From assembly GCA_017527435.1 (NCBI GenBank), contig JAFXQB010000005.1, forward strand, positions 1 to 64,000: a stretch of 64,000 bases of DNA. The letters run 5' to 3'. The notes beneath the pieces are model-generated. The model did not search any database. It was given only the letters and a program-made list of their open reading frames with translations, and was not told the origin of the DNA. Positions within the stretch are counted from its first letter, which is position 1. Each line of letters begins with the position of its first letter. The stretch is from Salinivirgaceae bacterium. Its GTDB lineage: Bacteria > Bacteroidota > Bacteroidia > Bacteroidales > SZUA-534. The translations under genes were made by a program, and so were the position numbers. Positions 33,156 to 42,700 of the stretch are shown here, one piece after another.

Positions 33156-34739
33156 TCACTTCACACGAACCCCGTGCAGATAGGTTTGCTCAATTTCGAC
33201 TTGCGGAAGGTCAGGTTGGTACATTGTTGTGATATTTTTGCCAACAATCACGAAATCAGCCCATTTACCAACTTCAATGCTACCTTTGTCCTGCTCTGCG
33301 AACTGCGAATATGCCCCCCAAATGGTTAGCGATTTGAGAGCCTGCGTAGGAGTCATTTTCTGACTCTGCTTGTTATGCGTTTTACGTTTGTCCTGGCTCA
33401 TTGCCGCATACATTATTTCCATCGGGTTGAGTGGGCCGTAAGGTGCGTTGCTGCCACTTATGATTCCCTGATTCTGCCCCAATAGTTGTTTCCAGGCAAA
33501 GACTTCCTTTTTCATCTTGCGGTTGAAATTGTCCGAAATGTACTGCTTATTGTATTCATATTGAGTTGGTTGAACCGAAGGAATAATATTGAAATGCCCA
33601 AAATATTTCATGTCCTTTTTTGCGATAAGGTGCAGATTTTCAATCCGCCACCGCATAACGTTTCTATTGGGCAGTATGCTGGCGTATGTTTTTAGAGCGA
33701 GTCGTGCGGCCGAATCGCCAATGCAGCCGACACACATCTGGAAACCATGGTCGAAAGCTGTCTGGCACAGATTCTGAAGGCTGTCAGGGCTAATGCGCAA
33801 CTGACCGTTTGCAAAGCCATTGGCATCGGGCTGCAGCATCACCGAGTTGTGCAACGACATCCGCCCGTCAATATCAACCCCTATGGCAAGTATCTTCAGC
33901 TTGTCGGTTTTTAGCGGCATCTGGCTGACATAGTGCCGCATATTTTCGGCTGACGGCTCAAGAATCGCGTAAATCGGTATCTGCAAGATTCCAATCCGAT
34001 ACAAGCTGTCGAGCAATTGCACGTTCTCAAATGTTGCGCCACAATCGGTTGTTGATGTGATGCCTACGTCGAAACAATGACGCTCGGCTTTTTTAACCAG
34101 CTGCGAGAGTTCGTCGTTGGTTGGGCGTGGAAGGCACTGCGCGGCCTGTCGCGCCAAGTTGCCCGCAAGGTAACCGTCGGCGCCGGTTTTATCCATTCCG
34201 GCGGCCTTAATCATCGCACTGTTTACCAAAGCATACTTATATCCTTTGGTCCAGATGAAAACGGGTGTATCGCCAAAAATCCTGTCGAGAATCGAATTGT
34301 CAGGGATGATGCAGTCGTCGGGCGGCGAATAAGTCAGATTTCGCGCCACAATCCATCTGTCCGGGTTGTTTTTCTTGAAATCGGACAGTTTGTTAAGCAC
34401 TGCGTTCATACTTTCGGCTTCGCCAAGGTCGACTTGCGCCAGCTCAACCGCATACTGCATGAAATGAGCGTGAGAGTCGATGAACCCAGGATAGACGAAC
34501 TTGCCCTTCAGGTTCAGAATGCTGTCTGATGTGTATCGCGCACCAATGTTGGCATCGCTGCCGATAGCCACAAACTTGCCGCCACGAATGGCCGCGCTCT
34601 GCACCACCGAAAAGTTATTGTTCACGGTGTATATTTTCGCGTTCTTGATTATCAGGTCGACTTCTTCGCGCTGCCGGCAGCCCGCCGCCAGCAGCAAACA
34701 ACCCATCATAATCAGTAAGATGTGCTTGTCAATTCTCAT
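33156..34739 (-). CDS. Amidohydrolase_3 (YtcJ-like) lipoprotein with degenerate metal site
   Basis: A 527-aa lipoprotein (signal ILLIMMGCLLLAAGC, Cys near residue 21) of the YtcJ-like amidohydrolase family. The beta-sandwich start (VDLIIKNAKIYTVNNNF) and the HxH motif (PGFIDSHAHFMQY) are present, but other usual metal ligands look replaced. VHAIGD is VGCIGD, IEHAQ is IENLH, and GSDxP is GSNAP. The usual DGHsaxvNS is TKGYKYALVNS. Catalysis on amides is therefore doubtful; it may bind or sense a ligand. It diverges from siaC. Confidence 0.75.
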   Translation of the reverse strand: MRIDKHILLIMMGCLLLAAGCRQREEVDLIIKNAKIYTVNNNFSVVQSAAIRGGKFVAIGSDANIGARYTSDSILNLKGKFVYPGFIDSHAHFMQYAVELAQVDLGEAESMNAVLNKLSDFKKNNPDRWIVARNLTYSPPDDCIIPDNSILDRIFGDTPVFIWTKGYKYALVNSAMIKAAGMDKTGADGYLAGNLARQAAQCLPRPTNDELSQLVKKAERHCFDVGITSTTDCGATFENVQLLDSLYRIGILQIPIYAILEPSAENMRHYVSQMPLKTDKLKILAIGVDIDGRMSLHNSVMLQPDANGFANGQLRISPDSLQNLCQTAFDHGFQMCVGCIGDSAARLALKTYASILPNRNVMRWRIENLHLIAKKDMKYFGHFNIIPSVQPTQYEYNKQYISDNFNRKMKKEVFAWKQLLGQNQGIISGSNAPYGPLNPMEIMYAAMSQDKRKTHNKQSQKMTPTQALKSLTIWGAYSQFAEQDKGSIEVGKWADFVIVGKNITTMYQPDLPQVEIEQTYLHGVRVK

Positions 34740-34808
34740 TGTCAGAAATTTTAAGGCGAATTCTGAAAATTCACCGTTTCAAATATATTTATTTCAGCAC
34801 ATTGTCAA

Positions 34809-34838
34809 TTGCAATTTTTCATTTGTTAACTATTTTTG
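34809..34838 (+). promoter_or_regulatory. Promoter of siaC
   Basis: TTG (34809-34811), a 19-base spacer and TATTTTTG (34831-34838) match the phylum promoter consensus. The ATG is 38 bases further. Confidence 0.65.
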
Positions 34839-34876
34839 TGCTCGATGCACGTTGCATCAACTCAAAACCTTATAAA

Positions 34877-35251
34877 ATGGCACCGTTAGTTATCAATGGC
34901 ACCGAAGACACCCCCGAAGTGATTTTCGACCCGGCAACTGGAAAGTTCTCAATTTCAGGCACTTCAATTCCAGAAAACGCCCGTAAGTTCTACGACCAGA
35001 TTCTTGAGTGGCTCGACGGCTACCTGAAAGAACCGGCTGACGACACCAGTATCAGTTTCAAACTCAAGTACTTTAATACAGCATCAACCAAATATCTGTT
35101 CGATATTATGGTTATGCTCAAGCCCATCATCAACACCAAGAACACGTTGGTTTACAACTGGTTCTTCCTTGATGATGACGAAGATATGTTCGAAGCCGGA
35201 CAGGGTTTCTCGAAAATGCTGCGCTATCCGTTCAACTTTGTAAAATACTGA
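34877..35251 (+). CDS. siaC: SiaC-family regulatory phosphoprotein (DUF1987)
   Basis: A 124-aa cytoplasmic protein matching SiaC/DUF1987: TPEVIFDPATGKFSISGTSIPENARKFYDQILEWLDGYL and KYFNTASTKYLFDIMVMLKP. In Pseudomonas, SiaC is phosphorylated on Thr68 by the SiaB kinase and freed by the PP2C phosphatase SiaA to activate a diguanylate cyclase. Here Thr68 falls exactly in YFNTAS. I chose the ATG at 34877; the frame to 34739 is an extension over the promoter. No siaB lies beside it, but a SpoIIE/PP2C receptor is at 59104-62268. The Bacteroidota partners are inferred, not shown. Confidence 0.85.
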   Translation: MAPLVINGTEDTPEVIFDPATGKFSISGTSIPENARKFYDQILEWLDGYLKEPADDTSISFKLKYFNTASTKYLFDIMVMLKPIINTKNTLVYNWFFLDDDEDMFEAGQGFSKMLRYPFNFVKY

Positions 35252-35394
35252 AAAACAATCGCATCGAGCGGCGTCAGGCAACCGTCAGCGGCTTAAGTCA
35301 TTTCACTTTGGCTACCGTCGGGGGCGGTCAATGCCAACTTTTTGTTTTCCAATTGCAAACTAACCGCTACTTTTGCGGCCGCAAACAAAGTGAG

Positions 35395-36522
35395 ATGATT
35401 ATTGCAGTAAACACGCAGTCATTGCTGAAAGACAAACTTGAAGGTTTGGGCAGTTTTGCCGATGAAGTGTTGTCGCGTATGGTACGCAACCACCCTGAAC
35501 ACAAATTTGTGTTCATCTTCGACCGCCAATGGGACCCGTCGTTCATCTATGCCGACAATGTCTTGCCCGTCAAGACAATGTTGCCGTCGCGGCATCCGCT
35601 GCTATGGTACTTACGGTTCGAGCACGCTGTTCCGCAAATCATCAGCCGCCACAAGGCCGATTTATTTCTTTCAACCGACGGCTATATGCCGCTGCATCCA
35701 TCGGTGCCGACATACAATGTCATTCACGACATCGGGTTCGTGCACAACACCAAGAGTCAGCCTTTCCTAACCAACCGATACTACAACCGGTTTTTCCCGC
35801 AATTTGCGCACAATGCCAGCCGTATTGGCACCGTCTCGGAATATTCAAAATCCGACATTGTAAAAACCTGGGGCATCGAACCTGACAAAATCGATATCAT
35901 ATACAATGGTGTGAAGACGGTGTTCGAGCCACTTCCAGACACCGAGCAGCAACAGGTGCGCGACAGGATTTCCGACGGCTGCCCCTATTTCGTGTTTGTT
36001 GGATCGCTCAATCAGCGCAAGAATGTTGAAGGAATGCTGCGCGCCTTCGATATCTATAAAGAGAAAACCGGCTCAACTCACAGAATGGTTGTGGTTGGCG
36101 AGTGCATGTGGTCCATGTCGACCATCGACCACGAGCTCGAACACATGCGCCATGCCGACGATGTTGTTTTTCTTGGCCGCCTTCAGCCGCAGGAACTTGC
36201 ACGGGTGGTGGCGAGCGCACAGGCGCTTTTGCTGGTTTCGTTTCTCGAAGGGTTTGGCGTTCCGCTTGTCGAAGCCATGAACTGTGACGTGCCGGTAATC
36301 ACATCAAACTGCACTTCAATGCCCGAAGTGGCCGGTGATGCGGGTTTGCTGGTGAACCCGCAGTCGGATGACGACATTGCCGCCGCCATGGAACGAATCG
36401 CAACCGACGACGAACTACGCGCGCAACTCATCGCCAATGCGAAGATTCAGCGCACAAAATTCTCATGGGACAAATCTGCCATCGACTTGTGGAACGGTAT
36501 CGAAAAAATGTTGGGGAAATAG
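35395..36522 (+). CDS. Glycosyltransferase family 4
   Basis: A 375-aa GT-B glycosyltransferase. The C-terminal donor domain has YFVFVGSLNQRKNVEGMLRAF, a VVVGE motif and LEGFGVPLVEAMNCDVPVITSNCTSMPEVAGDAG with the E-x7-E pattern. The N-terminal acceptor domain starts MIIAVNTQSLLKDKLEGLGSF. The start is the ATG at 35395; the longer frame to 35308 is not supported. A possible promoter (TACTTTTG at 35368-35375) lies just upstream. It may act on surface glycans; substrate unknown. It stands apart from the nucleotide-sugar block at 1.6-7.8 kb. Confidence 0.85.
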   Translation: MIIAVNTQSLLKDKLEGLGSFADEVLSRMVRNHPEHKFVFIFDRQWDPSFIYADNVLPVKTMLPSRHPLLWYLRFEHAVPQIISRHKADLFLSTDGYMPLHPSVPTYNVIHDIGFVHNTKSQPFLTNRYYNRFFPQFAHNASRIGTVSEYSKSDIVKTWGIEPDKIDIIYNGVKTVFEPLPDTEQQQVRDRISDGCPYFVFVGSLNQRKNVEGMLRAFDIYKEKTGSTHRMVVVGECMWSMSTIDHELEHMRHADDVVFLGRLQPQELARVVASAQALLLVSFLEGFGVPLVEAMNCDVPVITSNCTSMPEVAGDAGLLVNPQSDDDIAAAMERIATDDELRAQLIANAKIQRTKFSWDKSAIDLWNGIEKMLGK

Positions 36523-36548
36523 CTTGACACTTACTACTCACCGTACCA

Positions 36549-37142
36549 TCATTCCTTGTAAGTCTTTACTTTCGACAATGCATCGTAAACCGAGTGTGCC
36601 CAATAGTTGCGCAGGCCAAAGCCGCCCGGCTCACCACTCAGCGCCCAGTGCCGTGTGACGGTGCGTGTGTCGATGTCGAACAATACAAACACAAAAGTGC
36701 CAGTCTCAGCAGGTTTGTCGAGAGTTTCCATTATAATCACCAACCCGACGCCTGTGTTGTAACTGACAATATTCAAGTTCTTGACAGTCTGTTCGATATC
36801 GCTTTCGCTGATGGCGTGACCCTTAACAATTGTTATGATGGAATCGAGCGGAATAGTGTCGTTCATATTGGTGACGGCATCAACGCGGATTTCATTCATC
36901 GGCTTGCCCACAAACTTGGCCACGTTATACTTCTCGGGTTCCATAATGAACAGCATATTGATGTCGCGGAAAGCCTTACGCAGTTTTTCCGGCTCATCAA
37001 CCGAGCCGTACACACGTCCTTTTGAGAAATCGATGCCATAGAAAGTCATGCTGCCCAAACCCGCCAGCGGACTTGTCTTTTTCTGCGCTGCGGCCGACAA
37101 ACAGATGGCCGCCAATGCCAATGATAATACAATTCGTTTCAT
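36549..37142 (-). CDS. Secreted protein of unknown function
   Basis: A 197-aa protein with a clear signal peptide (RIVLSLALAAICLSAAAQ) and a mature part that looks alpha/beta. It contains the repeated-looking helices VDEPEKLRKAFRDINMLFIMEPEKYNVAKFVGKPMNEIRVDAV and an aromatic strand pair at the end. I do not recognise the family. It converges with the glycosyltransferase gene and is followed on its own strand by the CoA-ligase-like gene upstream at 37231. Confidence 0.65.
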   Translation of the reverse strand: MKRIVLSLALAAICLSAAAQKKTSPLAGLGSMTFYGIDFSKGRVYGSVDEPEKLRKAFRDINMLFIMEPEKYNVAKFVGKPMNEIRVDAVTNMNDTIPLDSIITIVKGHAISESDIEQTVKNLNIVSYNTGVGLVIIMETLDKPAETGTFVFVLFDIDTRTVTRHWALSGEPGGFGLRNYWAHSVYDALSKVKTYKE

Positions 37143-37230
37143 ATCTTTTTTTGACTTCAGACAACGGACGTCAGACTACAGACATCTTCCATCCAAAAAC
37201 TTATAACTTTTATAACTTACTACTTATAAC

Positions 37231-38529
37231 TCACCTTAAATCGTAGAATTTCACTGGTTTGCGGCTCATTTCGGGGTAGAGCAGCTTGTTGATGTACTCT
37301 GGCGACTCGAAACTGATGGACGGCGCCACTCGCACCTTCGAGCGGAAAATATCCTTGATTTCCTTTGCGTAGGCTTCGTCGGAACGAGTTGAACCGATGC
37401 GCACCTTGATGTCGTCGGTGCCAAGCTCGTTGGTGAACACTTCAACCACGTAGTTCTTAACATCGTGGATGCCGTCCAGAATGTCGAACAGTGCGGGTGG
37501 ATAAAGTGTTGTTCCTTTGTATTTTATCATCTGTCCCTTGCGACCGATTACCGAGCTCAAGCGCATAGTGTTGCGGCCGCATTTGCAGGGCTCGTTGTAG
37601 TGATAGCAAACGTCGCCCGTCTTGAATCGCAGCAGCGGCATACCTTCAACGCCGAGTGATGTGATGGTGACTTCGCCCGGCTCGTTGTCGGCCACGGGCT
37701 GGTTGTTCTCGTCAAGGAACTCAACAATGATGAGTTCGGGCTGCACGTGTCCGCCGTTGTACTGGTCGCAATCGGTGAACGACGACTGCATCTCGGTGCT
37801 GGCGTAGGTGGTGTGCAGTTTCAGTTCGGGCCACTTCTCGTTGATGCGCTGGCCGAGCGTGGTGTAGGTTCCGTCGGGTTTGTAGAGCGCTTCGCCAATG
37901 CAGATGCACTTTTTCAGGCTCGATTTATGATGGTCGATGCCGTTCTTCTCGGCAAAATCGGCCAATTTGATAAGAAACGACGGCACACACATACAGCACG
38001 TTGGGTGGATGCGGTTGATGGTGTCCCACTGCAGTTCGGGGATTCCGTTGCCCACACGCGAGACGCCCATCCCCACTTCGCGGCAACCAAGGAAGTAGGC
38101 CAGACCAGCCATAAAACGGCGATCGATGGTGACCATTTCCTGCATAATGTCGTTGCGGGTGAGCCCGGCCGTGGTGAACGACAGATACTCGTTATAAGCC
38201 AGACGGTCGAGGTCGTTATTTGTCAGGGCGAACGTTACGGGATTGCCCATTGTGCCCGATGTGGTTACGTAGTCGATGACATCGGCCTTATCGACGCACA
38301 GGAACTCATCGTTGTGCATCTGAAGGTCAGTTTTGGTGGTGACAGGAATCTGCCGCAAATCTTCAATGGTGCGTATCTTGCTGATGTCGATATGGTTATC
38401 GGCGAACATACGCTGGTAGAATTTTGAGTGCGCCTGCAGGTAGGCCAGAGCTTCGGCCAGCCGCGCTTCCTGAAAAGCCTTTATCTCGGCAGGCGATTTA
38501 AATTGAATCTGTGAATCTTTTACAATCAT
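37231..38529 (-). CDS. paaK: Phenylacetate-CoA ligase-like adenylate-forming enzyme
   Basis: A 432-aa adenylate-forming enzyme related to PaaK: TTSGTMGNPVTFALT (P-loop), then YASTEMQSS, RFKTGDVCYHYNEPCKCGRNTMRLSSVIGRKGQMIKYKGTTLYPPAL and the C-terminal lid. It forms acyl-CoA (in the type enzyme phenylacetyl-CoA) from an acid, ATP and CoA. In Bacteroidota such genes often accompany indolepyruvate:ferredoxin oxidoreductase, which is absent here. The ATG at 38527-38529 is preferred; the longer frame uses a TTG. Substrate is uncertain, since PaaK-like ligases vary. Confidence 0.82.
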   Translation of the reverse strand: MIVKDSQIQFKSPAEIKAFQEARLAEALAYLQAHSKFYQRMFADNHIDISKIRTIEDLRQIPVTTKTDLQMHNDEFLCVDKADVIDYVTTSGTMGNPVTFALTNNDLDRLAYNEYLSFTTAGLTRNDIMQEMVTIDRRFMAGLAYFLGCREVGMGVSRVGNGIPELQWDTINRIHPTCCMCVPSFLIKLADFAEKNGIDHHKSSLKKCICIGEALYKPDGTYTTLGQRINEKWPELKLHTTYASTEMQSSFTDCDQYNGGHVQPELIIVEFLDENNQPVADNEPGEVTITSLGVEGMPLLRFKTGDVCYHYNEPCKCGRNTMRLSSVIGRKGQMIKYKGTTLYPPALFDILDGIHDVKNYVVEVFTNELGTDDIKVRIGSTRSDEAYAKEIKDIFRSKVRVAPSISFESPEYINKLLYPEMSRKPVKFYDLR

Positions 38530-38705
38530 TATCTGTTTGTTTTTCAAGTGTATTGCCTGCCAAAAAGAATGCGTTTGGCAGCCAACTGATGCATCACAAA
38601 TGTAAATATTATTGGTAAACTGATGTTCCGATAATTACTGGGACGAATAATCGGTGGATTGAAGGCAATCAACATTAACGCCTTCTTGTTCTAGTCCGTG
38701 GGCCT

Positions 38706-38743
38706 AAAAACAAAAACCGCGGTTCCGAACTTGTCGGACCGCG
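38706..38743 (-). terminator. Terminator of the MBG-domain gene
   Basis: CGCGGTTCCGA (38718-38728) pairs with TCGGACCGCG (38734-38743), allowing one bulge, and on the minus strand the stem is followed by a T run (38706-38716). It lies 33 bases after the stop of the gene at 38776-39150. Confidence 0.75.
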
Positions 38744-38775
38744 ATTCAGTTAGCTTTCGTAGCGCTGATGGTTAG

Positions 38776-39150
38776 TTACTCTTCAGCCGAATCATCGCTG
38801 ATTTGTAAACATCCGTCTTCAACCACAAACACAACGTCTTTGTAATTAGGATTGACGTTGCAGAAATCGTTGCTGCTGATGCGCATCGGATAGGTTCCGG
38901 CGTTTACAGCACTAACCGAATCGGTTGCGTAACAAACAAAATCGTCCGTTGTGTAAAGGTCCGAATTTGTTTCAACGGTGTAGCCAATGGCCGACTGACG
39001 CTGACCATTGAAAGTCACATTCTTAATGTTGCCTTTGATTGTCACCACAATTGTGTTGTCGTTGTTTTTCAACATCGATGATGCTGCGGTAATCACGCCA
39101 CCCATTACTAATGCGATTGCTACAATGTGTAAAATCCGTTTCTTTCTCAT
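38776..39150 (-). CDS. Membrane-anchored protein with a single MBG-like domain
   Basis: A 124-aa protein with a basic N-terminus and a signal anchor (RILHIVAIALVMGGVITAASS), then one beta-sandwich resembling MBG_2/YDG repeats of Bacteroidota surface proteins. YTVETNSDLYTTDDFVCYATDS, then AGTYPMRISSNDFCNVNPNYKDVVFVVEDGCLQI is the usual GTY-x-M...F-x-N-x-N-x-N...V-x-D-G-x-L-x-I pattern. Such domains normally occur in long tandem arrays; here there is just one. The protein is probably exported and is of unknown function. Confidence 0.7.
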   Translation of the reverse strand: MRKKRILHIVAIALVMGGVITAASSMLKNNDNTIVVTIKGNIKNVTFNGQRQSAIGYTVETNSDLYTTDDFVCYATDSVSAVNAGTYPMRISSNDFCNVNPNYKDVVFVVEDGCLQISDDSAEE

Positions 39151-39717
39151 AGTCCTAATCTTTTTTCCACTGCAAAATTACTTTCCAATATTGCTCTAAA
39201 ACGATATTCTTCAACTATTTTTTCAACACTGCAAATGTTGATACAAAAATCAACCTTAAACGGACAAATTAAAATTCGGCCCGTTTGAGTTAAAATATGG
39301 TGTTAATCAATCAGAATCGGATTTGATATTGATTTGCAGAACAATACGAAAACGTATGCGTAAAAAAATCTGTCATTTTTAGTTTAGATAAGTAATGGGT
39401 AATTGACGGTTTCAAACTTCACACCAACAATTGTCAAACGTCAGTTTTTTTATAGATTTTCGTCAATAAAACGGTTCGTAACCAAATTCTGATTTCAGAT
39501 TTATGGTGGAACGTGATATTTTTCTGGCACAAATGCCGTATTGTGATAGCTTATCAAACGCGTGGTTTGAAACAAAATTTTCCGCACCTGTTCCACCCCC
39601 GACTTCCAACAATCTCACATCGTTCTTAAAATGTGAATAAACCACCCTTGATTACCCCTTATTCTTTTGTAGATTTGCGCTTTGATTTTGAAACCGTAAT
39701 TTTTAAAACGAATTTTG
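39151..39717. other. 567-bp divergent intergenic region between the MBG gene and purL
   Basis: No credible gene is seen. On the minus strand TAATTTTG (39173-39180) is a possible -7 element for the MBG gene. On the plus strand the purL promoter (39648-39677) is clear. The middle, AT-rich, carries no recognisable RNA or operator. Its length leaves room for purine-responsive control, which I cannot confirm. Confidence 0.5.
39648..39677 (+). promoter_or_regulatory. Promoter of purL
   Basis: TTG (39648-39650), a 19-base spacer and TAGATTTG (39670-39677) match the phylum consensus. The start codon is 41 bases further. Confidence 0.65.
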
Positions 39718-42700
39718 ATGGTTACCTTCTTTAAAACACCTGAAAACAAAGTGATTGCAGTGCAAACGGCCGCCGAAATCGCAGCTGCCGACATTGAAAA
39801 ACTGAACTGGCTGTTCGGCCGTTCGGAGTGCCTGGGACAGAAAGCGCCTGCCGGCTCGTTTGTGGGCCCGCGCAAGGAGATGATTACCCCGTGGAGCACC
39901 AACGCTGTCGAGATTACCCAAAATATGGGTATCAGCGGCATTGTCCGCATTGAGGAGTTCGATGCGCAGGATGCCGACAAAAAGCAGTTCGACCCAATGC
40001 TCAAATCGTTCTACAACAAGCTCGACCAAAGCATTTTCACTGTCGATATCAAGCCGCAGCCCATTGTCCACATAACCGATATCAGGGCTTACAACAAAAA
40101 AGAAGGCTTGGCACTTAAAGAAGAGGAAATCAACTATTTGGAGGGCCTTGCGAAGAAACTCGGCCGTCCGCTCACCGACAGCGAGGTGTTCGGATTCTCA
40201 CAGGTTAACTCGGAGCACTGCCGCCACAAAATCTTTGGCGGACAGTTCATTATCGACGGCGAGGAGAAGAAAGAAACGCTCTTCGGCTTGATTAAAAAGA
40301 CTACCAAAACCAACCCGAACAACGTGGTTTCGGCCTACAAAGACAACTGCGCGTTTATGCAGGGACACACTCTGGAGCAGTTCGCACCGGCCGCACAAGA
40401 GAAATCGGATTTCTTTGAAGTGACTGATTACGAGTCGGTTTACTCGCTGAAAGCCGAAACCCACAACTTCCCCACAACCGTGGAGCCGTTCAATGGTGCG
40501 GCAACGGGTTCGGGCGGTGAAATCCGTGACCGTATGGGAGGCGGCAAGGGCAGTATGCCGATTGCCGGAACGGCTGTTTATATGACTTCATATCCACGTT
40601 TGGACGGCGGGCGTCAGTGGGAGAAGGCCACCGAACCGCGTCCGTGGCTCTATCAGACGCCGGAGCAGATTCTTATCAAGGCGTCGAACGGTGCGAGCGA
40701 CTTCGGCAACAAGTTCGGACAGCCGCTTATCTGCGGAAGCTTACTCACAATGGAGCACTTCGAGCAATACAAGAAATTCGGTTTCGACAAGGTGATAATG
40801 ATGGCCGGCGGCGTGGGCTACGCCAAAAAGAAGGACTGTCTGAAAGCCGACCCCGAGCCGGGCGACAAAGTGGTGATTCTGGGCGGCGACAACTACCGTA
40901 TTGGAATGGGCGGCGGCGCAGTGTCGTCGGTTGCCACGGGCGAGTACAACAACTCGATTGAGTTGAACGCCGTACAGCGTTCGAACCCCGAAATGCAGCG
41001 CCGTGTTTACAACGCAATCCGCGCCTTGAGCGAACAGTCTGACAACCCGATTGTCTCTATCCACGACCACGGCGCAGGCGGCCACCTGAACTGCCTTTCG
41101 GAGTTGGTTGAGGCCACTGGCGGCGTTATCGACATTCGCAAACTGCCTATCGGCGACCCGACTCTTTCTGACAAGGAAATTGTTGGCAACGAGAGTCAGG
41201 AGCGTATGGGTTTGGTGCTGAAAGACAAGGATATAGACCACCTGAAGAAAATTGCCGACCGCGAGCGCGCGCCAATGTATGTTGTGGGTGAGGCCACAGG
41301 CGATATGCAGTTCCGATTCACCGACAAGCAGACCAACGAAGACCCTATCAATCTGCAACTTGCCGATATGTTTGGCAATCCGCCGCGCACCATAATGAAC
41401 GACAAAACCGTCAAAGAGCAGTATGCCGATTTGAAATATGATACCGCAAAAGTGGCCGATTATTTGGAGCAAGTGCTTCAACTTGAGTCTGTTGCGTGCA
41501 AAGACTGGCTCACCAACAAGGTTGACCGTTCGGTGGGTGGCAAAGTGGCTATGCAGCAATGCGCCGGCCCGCTTCACTTGCCGCTGAACGACTGCGGCGT
41601 GGTTGCTCTCGACTATCAGGGACACTACGGCGTTGCCACATCGGTTGGTCACGCCCCGCTTTGCGCGATGATTAATCCTGCCAAAGGTTCGCGAATGGCT
41701 GTGGCCGAAGCACTTACAAATATTGTCTGGGCGCCGATTCAGGACAAACTGAAAGGCATTTCGTTGAGCGCCAACTGGATGTGGCCGTGCTTCAATCCGG
41801 GCGAGGACGCAAGGCTGTACAAAGCTGTTGAGGCTTTGAGCGACTTCTGTATCAAGTTGGGAATCAACGTTCCAACTGGTAAGGACTCGCTCTCAATGAC
41901 GCAGAAATATCCGAACGGCGACAAGGTTCTGTCGCCCGGAACGGTGATTGTTTCAGCCGTTGGCGAGACCACCGATATCCGCAAGGCTGTGTCGCCCGTG
42001 CTGCACAACGTGAAATCGGAACTGATTTATATCGATTTGTCGAAAGACGCCTTGAAACTTGGCGGTTCGGCGTTTGCACAGATAATTAACGGCGTGGGTG
42101 CTGATTGCCCCGATGTTACTGACACTGAATATTTTGTAAAGGCATTCAACGCTGTTCAGAGCCTGATTGAAGGCGGTCTGGTGATTGCCGGACACGATGT
42201 ATCGGCCGGCGGTCTGGTTACCACATTGCTCGAAATGGCCTTCTCGAACGACGAGACTGGTCTGAATATCAACCTTGCCGACTTTGGCGAGAACGACCCC
42301 GTGAAACTGTTGTTTGCTGAAAATCCGGCACTTGTGCTGCAGGTTGCCGCCGACGGCAAAGCCGCTGACGCACTCAAAAAAGCGGGCGTGGCATTCAAGA
42401 CTATCGGCACGCTGGGCACTGCAGGCAAACTCGATATTGCCGCAGGTGCAAACAGTTACTCATTCGATATCAAAAAGTTGCGCGACACTTGGTTCCGCAC
42501 TTCGTATCTGCTCGACTGCGACCAAACTCAAAACGGCCTGGCACTCGAGCGCTTCAACAACTACAAGAATCACGCCCACAAGTTCGATTTCAAAGCCTTC
42601 GACGGCTCGGCAAAATCGCTTGGCATTGACCTGAAACGCCGCACAAAGAGCGGCATTAAGGCTGCCATAATCCGCGAGAAGGGCAACCAATGCGACCGCG

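Noticed and set aside
40741..41652. Minus-strand open frame of 303 codons within purL
   Set aside because: Antisense shadow of a well-conserved enzyme, with no recognisable product.
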